This document shows, piece by piece, positions 9,230-17,519 of a DNA stretch of 50,603 bases (positions are counted from its first letter, which is position 1; each line of letters begins with the position of its first letter). The stretch comes from an uncultured Bacteroidaceae bacterium (GTDB lineage: Bacteria > Bacteroidota > Bacteroidia > Bacteroidales > Bacteroidaceae). The stretch lies in contig CALULY010000018.1 of the NCBI GenBank assembly GCA_944321635.1, forward strand, positions 1 through 50,603, written 5' to 3'. Below the pieces are notes generated by a model. It had not been told where the DNA came from, ran no database searches, and saw only the letters and a list, made by a program, of their open reading frames with translations. A program made the position numbers and the translations under genes.

Positions 9230-9297
9230 GTTTTTCATGGTATTAGATTAAAGGTTAATAAAGATTGCTTATCCGTGACGGATGGGCAATTTTTTTA
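9230..9297 (+). ncRNA. Putative small RNA or attenuated leader of about 68 nt
   Basis: The stretch has its own promoter (9193-9223) and ends in a hairpin followed by seven T. It reads TTTTTCATGGTATTAGATTA, then AAGGTTAATAAAGATTG, then the hairpin. I recall nearly the same CATGGTATTAGATT-AAGGTTAA-AAAGATTG string at many loci in Bacteroides genomes, where it would belong to a multi-copy small RNA or leader family; this could not be checked here. It may act alone or as a leader whose terminator is sometimes read through into the phosphatase gene 148 bases downstream. Coordinates of the 5' end are estimated from the promoter. Confidence 0.55.
9264..9297 (+). terminator. Intrinsic terminator of the small RNA
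   Basis: Stem ATTGCTTATCCG / CGGATGGGCAAT (9264-9275 and 9279-9290, with G-T pairs) closes a tiny loop and is followed by an uninterrupted T run at 9290-9296. This is a textbook intrinsic terminator. Confidence 0.8.
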
Positions 9298-9444
9298 TTC
9301 CTTTGTCTGACACACGATGCCATCGCAACAGCACAACGATCAACTCCAAAGACAGGCTTCCCCATCAACAATGGCGGCAAGATCAACAAAATGCCAGATT
9401 GCATTTGGACTCTGAATCCCCCAAACTTGACAAGACGAAACACG

Positions 9445-9954
9445 ATGAGACGAAACGAGACGACACAAGACAACGGCAAGACCAGTTTGCGCAAAATACT
9501 TTTTGTGTGCCTTGGCAACATTTGCAGGTCGCCGGCTGCCGAAGCTATAATGAGGTGCTACGTCGGCAAGGAGTGCCTTGACGAGCATTTCCTAATAGAT
9601 TCTGCAGGCATATCATCTTACCACCAAGGCGACATGGCAGACCCAAGGATGCGTGCTTACGCAGCGAAACGTGGATACACATTGCTCCACAGGTCACGTC
9701 CGGTGGTGACTGACGACTTCTATGACTTTGACGTCATCATAGGAATGGACGATGCCAACATAGACAAACTCAAGCAACTTGCACCAAGCATAGAAGAGGA
9801 GAGCAAAATCCGCCGCATGACAGACTACTGCCGCCTAAAGGTGGTCGATCACGTCCCAGACCCCTACTATGATGGAGGCTTTGACAACGTGCTTGACATA
9901 CTTGAAGATGCTTGCAAGGGTCTGATCGAAAGCGAAAAGCATCTTATGAAATGA
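9445..9954 (+). CDS. Low-molecular-weight protein tyrosine phosphatase
   Basis: A 169-aa cytosolic phosphatase of the LMW-PTP/arsenate reductase fold. The P-loop CLGNICRS near residues 22-29 has the C(X)5R catalytic signature, and the general acid is the Asp in VPDPYY near 137-142. A phosphotyrosine or phosphoarginine protein substrate is usual for the family; the target here is unknown. The open frame extends back to 9265, but that region holds the small-RNA terminator, so ATG 9445 (MRRNETTQD) is preferred. No strong TAnnTTTG box precedes it, leaving open expression by read-through of the leader. A lipoprotein gene follows after 52 bases. Confidence 0.9.
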   Translation: MRRNETTQDNGKTSLRKILFVCLGNICRSPAAEAIMRCYVGKECLDEHFLIDSAGISSYHQGDMADPRMRAYAAKRGYTLLHRSRPVVTDDFYDFDVIIGMDDANIDKLKQLAPSIEEESKIRRMTDYCRLKVVDHVPDPYYDGGFDNVLDILEDACKGLIESEKHLMK

Positions 9955-10006
9955 TGACTTCCACAAGACGCGACACAACGAAACAAACAGACTAAAACAT
10001 ATCAAA

Positions 10007-10690
10007 ATGAAAATCAAAAGCACAATTATCCTTACAACAGCCATGCTGCTCGCAGCATCTTGCGTCGAGGATGAGACGCAGGATGTGAGTGTCTATGGCG
10101 CACTCGCGACTTCCCACGTGAGTGAAGAAGGCAATTACACCTTCACGCTTGACGACGGAAAGGACATCACCACAGACTCCTACGTAAATAGATATGTGGT
10201 TGGTGACAACGATCGCGTATACATGACCTACATCATCAACGACAAGCCAGTTGACGGTTTTGACTACAACGTCACATTGCAGACAATTGACACGGTGCTT
10301 ACGCTCCCGGCAGCAATCTATGACTGTGCAATCCCTGACAGCATTGGAGGAGACGACCTTGGCATCAACGACGGATACCTGTCCGACCGCTACCTGAACA
10401 TCAATGTGGCAATGCCCGGGCAATATTCCGAGCACTCGTTGTATCTGGTCAAGTCGGCTGCGACACCCGATGCCGACGACGAGTTCTTGGATGTCGAGTT
10501 GCGCCACAAGCTCAATGGGGACAGCTATGGTTACTGGAGTATGCTTGTGTGCTTTGACATAGAGCAACTCAAGAACGCATATCCGGGCCGGAAAGGCCTT
10601 CGTGTCAAGTTCCGCGACATGAATGACAACGGGGAGGACAATTATTCCGAATTCCGATATGGTTCAACCTCTCATGTTGCCAAAAAGTAG
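10007..10690 (+). CDS. NigD-like lipoprotein
   Basis: A 227-aa predicted outer-membrane lipoprotein. The signal peptide MKIKSTIILTTAMLLAAS ends at lipobox Cys19, followed by acidic residues. The body is rich in beta strands, and the size and pattern suggest the NigD family (N-terminal OB-like domain, C-terminal beta sandwich) common in Bacteroidales; that match is from memory of the family pattern (VNRYVVGDNDRVYMTY, FDYNVTLQTIDTVLT). Function is unknown; the family name comes from a bacteriocin-linked gene and does not imply bacteriocin activity. It lies 52 bases after the phosphatase and ends 55 bases before a strong terminator, so the two genes may be one transcript. Confidence 0.75.
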   Translation: MKIKSTIILTTAMLLAASCVEDETQDVSVYGALATSHVSEEGNYTFTLDDGKDITTDSYVNRYVVGDNDRVYMTYIINDKPVDGFDYNVTLQTIDTVLTLPAAIYDCAIPDSIGGDDLGINDGYLSDRYLNINVAMPGQYSEHSLYLVKSAATPDADDEFLDVELRHKLNGDSYGYWSMLVCFDIEQLKNAYPGRKGLRVKFRDMNDNGEDNYSEFRYGSTSHVAKK

Positions 10691-10745
10691 GATTTGAACG
10701 GCTATGCCATTTGAGGCAACGACCAACGGTCTGACAAATCTTGGC

Positions 10746-10782
10746 GGCGGGCGACCATCTCACCACGGTCGCCCGCCCTTTC
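10746..10782 (+). terminator. Terminator after the NigD-like gene
   Basis: An 11-bp perfect GC-rich stem (GGCGGGCGACC at 10746-10756 with GGTCGCCCGCC at 10767-10777) is followed by CTTTC. The T run is short, but the stem is very stable. Confidence 0.75.
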
Positions 10783-10822
10783 ATAAAGGATTTGCCGTAA
10801 AGGCTCAAAAAAACTACAACGA

Positions 10823-10855
10823 TTTGGAGTTATGATGCAAAAGAATATAATTTTG
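10823..10855 (+). promoter_or_regulatory. Promoter of the aroQ-pyk operon
   Basis: TAATTTTG at 10848-10855 fits TAnnTTTG, with TTTG at 10823-10826 lying 21 bases upstream. The transcript would start near 10862, giving a leader of about 143 bases before the aroQ ATG. Confidence 0.6.
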
Positions 10856-11004
10856 CAATATAAAAGAGTTGTTCGAGGCTGGCAAATAAGCCACATTCAG
10901 GACAAAATGTCCCGGGAATCGACCAACCTTCACAAGAGATTTCATACGCTGCAACTCCATTCTGTGTATTGGTCAGACATCGTTTTTAATTATCCTCACA
11001 TTAG

Positions 11005-11427
11005 ATGAGAAAGATTTTGATCCTAAATGGCCCGAACCTGAACCTTACCGGCAAAAGACAACCCGACATATATGGCACGACCACGATGGGACAGTGCATC
11101 GAGGCGCTTAAAGAGACATTCAAAGGACGGCTCGACATCGATGAATTCCAGACCAACCATGAGGGAGGCATAATCGATGCAATCCAAGAGGCAGCAGACA
11201 AAGGATTTGACGGCATAGTACTCAACGCAGGAGGCTATTCGCACACCTCCGTCGCCATCCGCGATGCCATAAGTGCAACAGACATCCCTGTGGTGGAAGT
11301 CCACATCAGCAACATCTATGCCCGTGAGGAATTCAGGCAGCATTCCATCATCTCCCCGGCCTGCTCTGGAGTCATTGCCGGTTTTGGTCTCAAATCCTAC
11401 GAGCTGGCAGTCATGTCATTCATCTAA
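11005..11427 (+). CDS. aroQ: Type II 3-dehydroquinate dehydratase
   Basis: Third step of the shikimate pathway: removes water from 3-dehydroquinate. The 140-aa length is standard for the dodecameric type II enzyme. Conserved pieces are ILNGPNLNLTGKRQ at 5-18, IYGTTT with catalytic Tyr23, NHEGGIID near 51-58, LNAGGYSHTS near 73-82, and VHISNIYAREEFR with His100 near 99-111. It heads a run of five plus-strand genes; the pyruvate kinase start lies 21 bases after its stop. Start ATG 11005 gives the typical MRKILILNGPN opening. Confidence 0.96.
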   Translation: MRKILILNGPNLNLTGKRQPDIYGTTTMGQCIEALKETFKGRLDIDEFQTNHEGGIIDAIQEAADKGFDGIVLNAGGYSHTSVAIRDAISATDIPVVEVHISNIYAREEFRQHSIISPACSGVIAGFGLKSYELAVMSFI

Positions 11428-11448
11428 CGTCTATTGAGAATTACCTAT

Positions 11449-12900
11449 ATGAGAAAAAATACCAAGATAGTAGCATCCGTCTCTGACAGGCGGTGTAGCC
11501 GCGAGTTCATCAAATCACTCTACGACGCAGGCATGAACGTCGTCAGGATAAACACCGCCCACGCGTCCAGGGAGGGGTTTGACGAGATAATAGGGAACGT
11601 GCGCGCCGTCTCAGACAACATAGCCATCCTCCTCGACACCAAAGGTCCAGAAGTCAGGACACTCCCCTCCGGTTGCGACAGCTTGGAATTCCACACAGGC
11701 GACACAGTTAAAGTCGCGAGCGGTACTGACGGCGACAAGACAAGCAAGGAGTGCATCTTTGTCACCTACGCCGGGTTCGTCCACGATTTGTCCATCGGAG
11801 ACCACATCCTGATAGACGATGGCGAACTGGAACTGCTCGTGACCGCCAAAGACACCAATGCCCTCACCTGCCGGGTCTGCAACGACGCGTGCCTTGGCAA
11901 CAAAAAGAGCGTCAACGTGCCAGGCGTGAGAATCAACCTGCCCTCGCTCACGGACAAAGACAGGGCAAACATCGATTATGCTATAAATAATGGTATAGAC
12001 TTCATCGCACACTCCTTCGTCCGCAACGCGCAAGATGTCCTGGACATAAAAGAGTTGCTCGACAAAGCCCAAAGCCCCATCAAGGTCATCGCCAAGATTG
12101 AGAACCAGGAAGGCGTGGACAACATCGACGAGATACTCAAAGTCGCAGACGGCGTAATGGTCGCACGTGGAGACCTCGGCATTGAAATTCCCCAAGAAAG
12201 GATACCAGGCATCCAGCGGCAACTCATAAAGAAGTGCATCCAAGCCCGCAAGCCCGTCATCGTGGCAACCCAGATGTTGCACTCGATGATCAACAACCCG
12301 CGCCCGACCCGCGCCGAAATCGCAGACATCGCCAATGCCGTCCTCACCAGCACAGATGCCTTGATGCTGAGTGGCGAGACAGCCTATGGCAAATACCCGG
12401 TGGAAGCCGTGGAAACAATGTCAAAGGTGGCACTGGAGACAGAACGCTACCGCACGAGGGAAGACGAGATGAAGATGCAGCTCGCCGACAACGACACCGA
12501 TGTCACATTGTTCCTCGCCAAGCAAGCGGTCAAAGCCACGCAGAAGTTGAAAGTGCGCGGCATAATCACCGACAGCTACACCGGCAACACCGCACGCGCC
12601 GTTGCCTCGTGCCGAGGACGCTACCCGGTCTATGCCATCTGTTTCAACAAGACTACGATGAGGCAGCTCGCGCTATCGTACGGTGTCACCCCCTACTACC
12701 TCGAACAAAAGGACAACGACCGCGAGTTCCTCCGCGAAGTCCTTGTCAAGCTGGTGGACAATCACGACGTGCAACGCAACGACATGGTGGCCTATCTCAA
12801 CGGCAGCTTCAATGACAACAGCGGCACGACGTTCCTTGAGATCAACAAGATATGCTCCATACTGGACAAATTTGACAAGTACAACCCACCCTGCTTCTGA
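11449..12900 (+). CDS. pyk: Pyruvate kinase
   Basis: Final step of glycolysis: phosphoenolpyruvate plus ADP to pyruvate plus ATP. The 483-aa protein has the beta/alpha barrel with KIVASVSDRR at the N-terminus, LLDTKGPEVRT near 61-71, the B domain, and the signature AKIENQEG near 213-220 with the active-site Lys, followed by MVARGDLGIE, IVATQMLHSM and SGETAYGKYP. The C-terminal regulatory domain is present. I chose ATG 11449 (MRKNTKIV); an upstream TTG at 11434 would add five residues. It shares an operon with aroQ and the O-methyltransferase, which begins one base after its stop. Confidence 0.95.
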   Translation: MRKNTKIVASVSDRRCSREFIKSLYDAGMNVVRINTAHASREGFDEIIGNVRAVSDNIAILLDTKGPEVRTLPSGCDSLEFHTGDTVKVASGTDGDKTSKECIFVTYAGFVHDLSIGDHILIDDGELELLVTAKDTNALTCRVCNDACLGNKKSVNVPGVRINLPSLTDKDRANIDYAINNGIDFIAHSFVRNAQDVLDIKELLDKAQSPIKVIAKIENQEGVDNIDEILKVADGVMVARGDLGIEIPQERIPGIQRQLIKKCIQARKPVIVATQMLHSMINNPRPTRAEIADIANAVLTSTDALMLSGETAYGKYPVEAVETMSKVALETERYRTREDEMKMQLADNDTDVTLFLAKQAVKATQKLKVRGIITDSYTGNTARAVASCRGRYPVYAICFNKTTMRQLALSYGVTPYYLEQKDNDREFLREVLVKLVDNHDVQRNDMVAYLNGSFNDNSGTTFLEINKICSILDKFDKYNPPCF

Positions 12901-12901
12901 C

Positions 12902-13540
12902 ATGGACGTTGACAAGAGCCTTGAGGACTACATACTGGAGCACATCGACAGCGAGGGGCAGTACCTGCACGACCTCTACCGTGCAACAAACCTCCAGCTG
13001 CTGAGGCCGCGCATGGCCTCGGGGCATCTGCAAGGCCGCATATTGAAAATGATCGTCGAGATGGTCCGCCCACGCAACATCCTGGAGATAGGCACTTACA
13101 GCGGCTACTCAGCCCTGTGCCTTGCCGAAGGATTGCCAGAGGGAGGACACCTCTACACCTACGAGATAAACGACGAGCAAGAGGTGTTCACCCGCCCGTG
13201 GCTGAACAACTCACCCTACGCCGACAAGATCACATTCACCATCGGCGACGCGATGCAACTCGTGCCAGAGCTGGGCGTGACGTTTGACCTGGCCTACATA
13301 GACGGTGACAAGAGGCATTACACAGACTACTACGCCATGGTCATGCGGCATTTGGCCAAAGGCGGTTACATCATAGCCGACAACACGCTCTGGAGCGGCA
13401 ACGTCACCAAACAACCAAAGGAAAGCGACCTGCAAACCATAGGCATACAGCGGTTCAACGACATGGTGGCACGCGACGAGACAGTGGAAAAGATAATCCT
13501 CCCCATCAGGGACGGGCTCACGATAATCAGAAAACTCTAA
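12902..13540 (+). CDS. O-methyltransferase, class I SAM-dependent
   Basis: A 212-aa enzyme of the methyltransferase 3 family (caffeoyl-CoA and catechol O-methyltransferase relatives). SAM-binding motif LEIGTYSGYSALCLAE lies near residues 62-77, the acidic loop YTYEIND near 85-91, and YIDGDKRHYTDYY near 136-148 with the metal-binding aspartates followed by IADNTLWSG near 159-167. ATG 12902 begins one base after the pyk stop. The methyl acceptor is unknown; bacterial members have been linked to catechols and to tRNA or small-molecule hydroxyls, and sequence alone does not decide. Position next to rbfA hints at, but does not prove, an RNA link. Confidence 0.88.
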   Translation: MDVDKSLEDYILEHIDSEGQYLHDLYRATNLQLLRPRMASGHLQGRILKMIVEMVRPRNILEIGTYSGYSALCLAEGLPEGGHLYTYEINDEQEVFTRPWLNNSPYADKITFTIGDAMQLVPELGVTFDLAYIDGDKRHYTDYYAMVMRHLAKGGYIIADNTLWSGNVTKQPKESDLQTIGIQRFNDMVARDETVEKIILPIRDGLTIIRKL

Positions 13541-13555
13541 AAACACCCGCACACA

Positions 13556-13891
13556 ATGGAAACTACGAGACAAAGCAAAATAGCACGGTTGATACAAAAG
13601 GAACTCAGCGACATCTTCCAACGCCAGACGCAGGCCACGCACGGCACCATCATAAGCGTCAGCACGGTCAGGGTCAGCCCCGACCTGAGCATCGCAAGGG
13701 CCTACCTGAGCATCTTCCCGTCGGAAAAGGCGCAAGAGATCATCAGCAACATCAACGAGAACCAACGTTCCATAAGGTTCGAAATCGGGCAGAGGATGCG
13801 CCACCAGCTGCGCATAATCCCCGAATTCAAATTCTTCATCGACGACTCGCTCGACTACATAGACAGGATAGACGCTTTGCTCAAGCAGTAA
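13556..13891 (+). CDS. rbfA: Ribosome-binding factor A
   Basis: Binds the 30S subunit during maturation of the 5' end of 16S rRNA. The 111-aa protein has the KH-like RbfA pattern: TTRQSKIARLIQKELSDIF at 3-21, TVRVSPDLSIARAYLSIF near 38-55, and a basic helix RFEIGQRMRHQLRIIPE near 75-91 before FFIDDSLD. The permease ATG directly follows its TAA with no gap, so the two genes are almost certainly co-translated. Confidence 0.95.
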   Translation: METTRQSKIARLIQKELSDIFQRQTQATHGTIISVSTVRVSPDLSIARAYLSIFPSEKAQEIISNINENQRSIRFEIGQRMRHQLRIIPEFKFFIDDSLDYIDRIDALLKQ

Positions 13892-15118
13892 ATGTTCTTC
13901 CCCTACTACATAGCACGGCGCTACATCTTCTCCCGGAAGAAGCACAATGCCATAAACATCATCTCCCTCATCTCTGTCTGCGGGCTGGCATTCGCCACGA
14001 TGGCGATGGTGATCACGATGTCCATCTTCAACGGGTTCCACGACGTGATCGAGGCATCGTTCACCAGCTTCGACCCGCAACTCAAGATCACGGCACGCCA
14101 AGGCAAGACATTCGACCCGGGGACAGAGGCGTTCAAGGCAGTCGCCCTCATGCCCGAGGTCGAGGTCATGTCCCCCACCCTGCAAGACAACGTGATGGTC
14201 AAGTACAAGGACAAGCAGGCTATCGCCACGCTCAAGGGTGTTGACAGCACATTCGCCGCGCTCGCGTCGTTTGGCGACCTGCTCTATGGCAACGGGGAGT
14301 TTGTCCTCTCGGACGAAGTGGTGGCCTACGCCACGATGGGGATAGGCCTCGTCCAGCAATTGAACTGCGGCATCAAATTCCTCGACGCACTCGAGGTCTA
14401 CGCCCCACGCCGTGAAGGGCGCGTCAACATGGCCAACCCGATGTCATCGTTCAGGCGCGGCTACCTCTACTCGCCCGGCTCGGTCTTCATCGTCGGCCAA
14501 CCCGAATATGACGACGCATACATCATCACCGACATAGCATTCGCGCGGGAACTCTTCGGCTACCAGGACGAAGTGAGCGCGCTGGAACTGCGCCTGCGTC
14601 CAGGCAGCGACACCGAGGCGGTCAAACAGGCAATCAAGGCGACCGTCGGCGACGCATTTAACGTGCAAGACATCTACGAGCAGCAGAGCGACGTGTTCAA
14701 GGTGATCAACATCGAGAAGCTCATCTCGTTCCTCTTCCTGTCCCTCATCATACTGATCGCCGCGCTCAACGTCATCGGGTCGGTAGCGATGCTCATCATC
14801 GACAAGCGTGAAGACCTGCGCACCATCCAATGCCTCGGGGCGCAACGTGGGCAGATAGTCAACATCTTCCTTGCCGAAGGCTGGCTCATCAGCCTGCTCG
14901 GCGCGGTGTCTGGCATCGTGCTCGGCCTTGCACTGTGCCTCGCGCAACAGCACTTGGGGCTGGTCAAGCTGGGCGACGGCTCGATGTTCATGACCGATGC
15001 CTACCCTGTCAGGGTGGACTGGCGCGACCTGGCCATCATCTTCGCCACAGTGCTTGCCACTGTCATGGTGACGATCTGGCTGCCGACGCGCTACCTCTGC
15101 AAACGCCTGCTGTCCTGA
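13892..15118 (+). CDS. ABC transporter permease, LolC/LolE-like (FtsX/MacB family)
   Basis: A 408-aa inner-membrane protein with the MacB-type layout: TM1 near residues 25-47, a large periplasmic domain (about 50-270), then three TM segments near 285-305, 330-360 and 378-400. The N-terminus FFPYYIARRYIFSRKK and the cytoplasmic motif KREDLRTIQCLGAQRGQI are typical of LolC/LolE, which pull lipoproteins from the inner membrane for delivery to the outer membrane. No LolD ATPase gene is adjacent; this split arrangement is usual in Bacteroidales. Joined directly to rbfA. LolCE role is the best reading, but other MacB-like exporters cannot be excluded. Confidence 0.85.
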   Translation: MFFPYYIARRYIFSRKKHNAINIISLISVCGLAFATMAMVITMSIFNGFHDVIEASFTSFDPQLKITARQGKTFDPGTEAFKAVALMPEVEVMSPTLQDNVMVKYKDKQAIATLKGVDSTFAALASFGDLLYGNGEFVLSDEVVAYATMGIGLVQQLNCGIKFLDALEVYAPRREGRVNMANPMSSFRRGYLYSPGSVFIVGQPEYDDAYIITDIAFARELFGYQDEVSALELRLRPGSDTEAVKQAIKATVGDAFNVQDIYEQQSDVFKVINIEKLISFLFLSLIILIAALNVIGSVAMLIIDKREDLRTIQCLGAQRGQIVNIFLAEGWLISLLGAVSGIVLGLALCLAQQHLGLVKLGDGSMFMTDAYPVRVDWRDLAIIFATVLATVMVTIWLPTRYLCKRLLS

Positions 15119-15155
15119 CGACGCGCGTCCCATCAACGACACTCCGGCATCCGCT

Positions 15156-15178
15156 CAGCAAGGCACGACACCTTGCTG
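15156..15178 (+). terminator. Possible transcript-end hairpin after the permease
   Basis: An 8-bp perfect stem CAGCAAGG / CCTTGCTG with a 7-base loop lies 37 bases after the stop. There is no T run, so it may only stabilise the mRNA end. Confidence 0.35.
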
Positions 15179-15209
15179 CAACGCCACTATGACTGCGGGC
15201 GCGGGGACA

Positions 15210-15445
15210 GGCATAAAATCCCACCACTCACCAGGTAAACTTCATTTGCCCGGTGCTTAAAGTTCATTTCCACCGTACATAAAGTAAAAACAAAAGTTCT
15301 GTTTATATATTCAGAACTTTTGTTTATATAAACATAACTTTTGAATATATAAACAAAACTTCTGAATGAACTTTATGCACCGAGAGAGCGAACTTTATGT
15401 TTGGCATAAGTCAAGTTTACCCGGTAAGTGGTGGGATTTTATGCC
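15210..15445. repeat. Long nested inverted repeat R2
   Basis: Outer arms 15210-15242 and 15413-15445 pair at 31 of 33 positions (GGCATAAAATCCCACCA outermost). Inside are further units GTGCTTAAAGTTCAT / ATGAACTTTATGCAC and an AT-rich core (15283-15369) with repeated 21-base units such as GTTTATATATTCAGAAC in both directions. Bases from about 15233 to 15330 are nearly the reverse complement of the right half of R3. It lies between the convergent permease and phosphoglucomutase genes. The remaining GC-rich bases 15446-15674 hold nothing I can identify. Confidence 0.92.
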
Positions 15446-15674
15446 TGATCTCATGGGCGCTTGTCCCGGACGGCACCGGCTTTGCGCCTTGCCCTGTCCG
15501 TCCGCGCGCCCGGGCGGCCGGGGTGGCTCGATGATGGATGTCGTGCGATTTGCGTGTGGCGGAATCCGGGGCGGCCGGCTTTGCAGCAAGTGGCGTGCAG
15601 GCTATGTTCCCCATGCGTCAGGTTGCAGGCCGAACACGATGCGCGCCCCCGGCCTATGTCCGGGAAGTGGCATG

Positions 15675-15716
15675 AAAAAGCCGCCCGCCGGCAGCGTTGC
15701 GGCTGCGGCGGACGGC
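15675..15716 (-). terminator. Terminator of the phosphoglucomutase operon
   Basis: On the minus strand an 11-bp GC-rich stem (15706-15716 with 15680-15690, one G-T pair) is followed by TTTTT at 15675-15679. It lies 27 bases after the stop of the gene at 15743. Confidence 0.8.
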
Positions 15717-15742
15717 GTTGGTTGATGCCTGCTGACAGTGGG

Positions 15743-17488
15743 TCAGAGGCCGAGCGACTTCTTCACTTTCTCTATCTTCTCGTCTGCCTTGACGTTGACC
15801 TCACGGTAGTCATCGCGGCTGTGCATGAGTTCCTTGACCTCGATGTAGAACTTGATCTTGGGCTCTGTGCCTGATGGCCTGATGGAGACTTTGGTCCCGT
15901 CGGCGGAGAAGAATTGCAGGACGTTTGACGTGCCAGGCATCTCGATGTCCTTGGTGTTGCCGTCGGCATCGGTCTGCTTGAGCGTCTGGTAGTCCTTGAA
16001 GAGGACGACGGGCGAACCTGCAAGTTCCTTGAGCGGGTTGTTGCGGTAGTTTTCCATCATTGCTTTGATTTCTTCAGCCCCGCTCTTGCCCGGCTTGACG
16101 ATGTTGATGGCGCACTCCTTGGAGAAACCATATTCGAGATAGATGTCCTGGAGCAGCTGGTAGAGTGTCTTGCCGTTGTCGGCCGCCCACGCCGCGACTT
16201 CGGCTATGAGGCAGCAGGCTGAAACCGCGTCCTTGTCGCGCACGAAGTCTTCTGCAAGGAAGCCGTAGCTCTCTTCGCCGCCGCCGATGTACTTCTTCTT
16301 GCCTTCGTTGAGGCGTATCTCACGTGCAATCCATTTGAATCCTGTGTAGCAGTCGTACATCTCGATGTTGTTGCGCTCGGCGATGTTCCTGATGAGTTCA
16401 GTGGTGACGATGGTCTTGACGACAAACTCGTTGCCAGTCATCTTGCCGAGTTTGGTGTACTGGGTGATGATGTAGTAGAGGAACATCAAGCACGTCTGGT
16501 TGCCGTTCATCAACACCCATTGCCCTTTGTCGTCCTTGCAGGCGATGCCCACACGGTCGGCATCCGGGTCTGATGCCATGACGAGGTCGGCGTCAAGCTG
16601 CTTGGCGAGGTTGACTGCCATGCTGAGCGCCTCGGCATTCTCTGGGTTGGGAGATACGACGGTGGGGAAGTTGCCGTCCTTGACCATTTGCTCGGGAACG
16701 GTGCTTACGTTCTCAAATCCCCATTGCTTCAATGCCCTCGGGATGAGCATCATGCCTGTGCCGTGGATAGGTGTGTAGACGATCTTCAAGTCCTTGTGCC
16801 TCTTGATGACTTCGGGGTCGATGGAGACGGTCTTCACTTGGTCGAGATAGGCTGCATCGACTTTCTCGCCTATGATTTCGATCAGCTCCTTGTTGCCTTG
16901 GAACTTGATGTCGGCTGCCGACGTGACCTTGTTCACCTCGTCAATGATGCCCTTGTCATGCGGTGCGAGGACTTGCGCGCCGTCATCCCAGTAGGCTTTG
17001 TAGCCGTTGTATTCCTTGGGATTGTGCGATGCCGTGAGGATAATGCCGCTCTGGCAGTGCAGGTGGCGTATGGCAAACGACATCTCGGGTGTCGGGCGCA
17101 TATCGTCGAAGAGGTAAACCTTGATGCCGTTGGCCGAGAAGATGTTTGCCGAGATTTCGGCGAACAGGCGGCTGTTGTTGCGGCAGTCGTGGCCGATGAC
17201 GACTGAGATCTGCTTCATGTCCTTGAAGTTCTTGAGCAGGTAGTTTGACAAGCCTTGTGTCGCCGCTCCGACGGTGTAGATGTTCATGCGGTTGCTGCCC
17301 ACTCCCATGATGCCTCGCAAGCCGCCGGTGCCGAATTCGAGGTCTTTGTAGAATGCTTCGATCAGCTCGCTCTTGTCGTCGCTGTCAAGCATCCGTTGCA
17401 CTTCTTTACGTGTCGCTTCGTCGTAGTCTGGTGAAAGCCATTTGCGGGCTTTTTCAGTCACCATCTGTAACAGTTCTTGATTTTCCAT
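15743..17488 (-). CDS. Phosphoglucomutase / phosphomannomutase (alpha-D-phosphohexomutase)
   Basis: Interconverts hexose 1- and 6-phosphates. The 581-aa protein has four domains with all hallmark loops: TASHNPKEYNGYK near residues 141-153 with the phosphoserine, DPDADRVG near 307-314 binding Mg, GGGEESYGF near 403-411 for sugar binding, and RPSGTEPKIKFY near 537-548 for the phosphate. The length fits the PGM2-like long subgroup (about 580 aa) rather than the 450-aa GlmM or ManB types. It follows the C69 dipeptidase gene by 31 bases on the same strand. Glucose versus mannose preference is not readable. Confidence 0.9.
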   Translation of the reverse strand: MENQELLQMVTEKARKWLSPDYDEATRKEVQRMLDSDDKSELIEAFYKDLEFGTGGLRGIMGVGSNRMNIYTVGAATQGLSNYLLKNFKDMKQISVVIGHDCRNNSRLFAEISANIFSANGIKVYLFDDMRPTPEMSFAIRHLHCQSGIILTASHNPKEYNGYKAYWDDGAQVLAPHDKGIIDEVNKVTSAADIKFQGNKELIEIIGEKVDAAYLDQVKTVSIDPEVIKRHKDLKIVYTPIHGTGMMLIPRALKQWGFENVSTVPEQMVKDGNFPTVVSPNPENAEALSMAVNLAKQLDADLVMASDPDADRVGIACKDDKGQWVLMNGNQTCLMFLYYIITQYTKLGKMTGNEFVVKTIVTTELIRNIAERNNIEMYDCYTGFKWIAREIRLNEGKKKYIGGGEESYGFLAEDFVRDKDAVSACCLIAEVAAWAADNGKTLYQLLQDIYLEYGFSKECAINIVKPGKSGAEEIKAMMENYRNNPLKELAGSPVVLFKDYQTLKQTDADGNTKDIEMPGTSNVLQFFSADGTKVSIRPSGTEPKIKFYIEVKELMHSRDDYREVNVKADEKIEKVKKSLGL

Positions 17489-17519
17489 AGTTGTTTTTAT
17501 GTTTTTAATGCGTTGGTTT

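Larger units (their letters stand above)
10691..11004. other. Intergenic region with terminator, promoter and long aroQ leader
   Basis: This 314-bp gap carries no gene. It holds the terminator at 10746-10782, a promoter at 10823-10855 and then about 143 bases of leader before aroQ. The leader contains a small hairpin GGACA-AAA-TGTCC near 10900-10912 but no riboswitch class I recognise. Confidence 0.6.

Noticed and set aside
10691..10745. tRNA-like end (GGATTTGAACGG) after the NigD-like gene
   Set aside because: No cloverleaf, anticodon arm or acceptor stem can be drawn around it.
13211..14359. Minus-strand 382-aa frame across the O-methyltransferase, rbfA and permease
   Set aside because: It crosses three well supported plus-strand genes and has no recognisable motif or start context.
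15366..15874. Plus-strand frames of 119 and 137 aa around and after repeat R2
   Set aside because: They start in the repeat or run into the pgm gene on the other strand, and the protein text is Arg, Gly and Pro-rich without any pattern.
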